From Amborella trichopoda (lineage: Eukaryota; Streptophyta; Magnoliopsida; Amborellales; Amborellaceae), in contig NW_006500340.1 of assembly GCF_000471905.2 (NCBI RefSeq), positions 4,243,086 through 4,307,085 of the forward strand: DNA of 64,000 nucleotides, in the 5' to 3' direction. The translations under genes were made by a program, and so were the position numbers. Below, one piece after another: positions 63,338-64,000 of the stretch (position 1 is the first letter of the stretch; each line of letters begins with the position of its first letter). The notes under the pieces are model-generated. The model was given only the letters and a program-made list of their open reading frames with translations. It was not told the origin of the DNA and did no database searches.

Positions 63338-64000
63338 ATGGCTCCCAAAAAAATTAGAGCATCTACCCTAATCATCTTCATCCAGTTAGTGCTGGTGTCC
63401 TACACTGCTCTTGGTGCATTGATGGGGGATGGCCACTGGGACCTCCTTGTGAGCGACGCCGGCGTGTCGGCCATGCACATGACCACGACGCGGCTTGGCA
63501 CGGTGGTCATGTTCGATGGCACTTATTTCGGTACCTCGAAGCTTCCTTTGGGCCACAGTCGGTGCCATGATCGTGCCACTGATGTGGCCCTACCTCGTGA
63601 TTGTTGGGCTCACTCGATCGAGTACGATCCTGCTGCCAATTCTGTTCGGCCGCTCACTATCCTCACCGACACTCTTTGCTCGTCCGGTGCTTTCTTACCA
63701 AATGGCACCCTTATCCAAACCGGCGGCTTTCAAGATGGAGAGAAGGGCCTCCGCCTCTTCCATCCATGTCTAGGCTCTGCGTGTGACTGGAATGAGGTTT
63801 CTAGCCCTCCCTCACAACTCTCTGAGAAGAGGTGGTACTCCACGAACCAGGTTTTGCCGGATCATAGGGTCATTGTAGTGGGGGGAACCACCGCCTTCAC
63901 GTACGAGTTTGTCCCCAAGCCTAGTGGCTCTGAGGGGTCCTTTCGCTTGCCCTTTCTTATTGAGACCAACGACCCCATTGTCGAGAACAACCTCTACCCC
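63338..64000 (+). CDS. glyoxal/aldehyde oxidase (GLOX), 5' part
   Basis: Secreted copper-radical oxidase expected to oxidise small aldehydes in the cell wall space with release of hydrogen peroxide. The frame is open from ATG 63338 to the window edge (221 residues); the C-terminal catalytic part, including the copper ligands, lies outside. Residues 1-26 form a signal peptide. The galactose/glyoxal oxidase N-terminal beta-propeller follows: HWDLLVSDAGVSAMHM (33-48), the LCSSG motif with Cys114, FLPNGTLIQTGG (119-130), and RWYSTNQVLPDHRVIVVGG with Tyr167. Cys114 and Tyr167 match the pair that forms the Cys-Tyr radical cofactor in the family. The coding DNA is noticeably GC-richer than its surroundings. 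No intron is needed in the visible part. Confidence 0.88.
   Translation, partial: MAPKKIRASTLIIFIQLVLVSYTALGALMGDGHWDLLVSDAGVSAMHMTTTRLGTVVMFDGTYFGTSKLPLGHSRCHDRATDVALPRDCWAHSIEYDPAANSVRPLTILTDTLCSSGAFLPNGTLIQTGGFQDGEKGLRLFHPCLGSACDWNEVSSPPSQLSEKRWYSTNQVLPDHRVIVVGGTTAFTYEFVPKPSGSEGSFRLPFLIETNDPIVENNLYP

Overview
The window is nuclear DNA of a flowering plant. The genes have spliceosomal introns, the intergenic DNA is AT-rich and full of transposon debris, and every recognisable protein belongs to a plant family. I cannot name the species. One run of N (25432-26201) is an assembly gap.

Region 1 (1-7086): intergenic DNA with a Mutator-type MITE at about 1507 and a solo LTR (3197-4829) bounded by a 5-bp target duplication, next to a second fragment of the same LTR family.

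Region 2 (7087-35110): a tandem array of six papain-family (C1A) cysteine protease genes of the SAG39/SAG12 type, all on the plus strand. Copies 1-3 (starts 7165, 12935, 18563) are intact two-exon genes of 342, 344 and 347 residues. They have a signal peptide, an ERFNIN inhibitor prodomain and a full Gln/Cys/His/Asn catalytic set. Copies 4-6 (23085, 29897, 33237) are pseudogenes. Copy 2 looks like a hybrid: its promoter and first half of exon 1 follow copy 3, while the rest of the gene and its 3' flank follow copy 1. The two spacers on either side of it are copies of each other, which is the signature of an unequal crossover inside exon 1. A hAT element carrying a 22-bp minisatellite and the assembly gap sits behind copy 4. 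Decayed LINE reverse transcriptase pieces lie behind copies 3 and 4.

Region 3 (36537-46941, minus strand): a nine-exon gene for a plant inner centromere protein (INCENP/WYRD type). I reconstructed 1533 codons plus stop with all splice phases consistent. It has a charged helical region and a C-terminal IN-box that should bind Aurora kinase. Its large exon 2 contains a recent 76-residue tandem duplication.

Region 4 (46942-63337): about 16 kb of intergenic DNA made of non-autonomous transposons (two Mutator-type elements and an MITE with 9-bp target duplications, a foldback element, a second MITE family, a GC-rich family, a LINE tail, an LTR-family copy) and several satellites.

Region 5 (63338-64000): the start of a secreted glyoxal/aldehyde oxidase (GLOX) gene that runs off the right edge.

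The three gene groups share no obvious pathway: the proteases are predicted to be secreted or vacuolar, INCENP acts in cell division, and GLOX is an apoplastic copper-radical oxidase. I found no new multi-gene system. The most informative features are the hybrid protease gene and the well-bounded transposon families.
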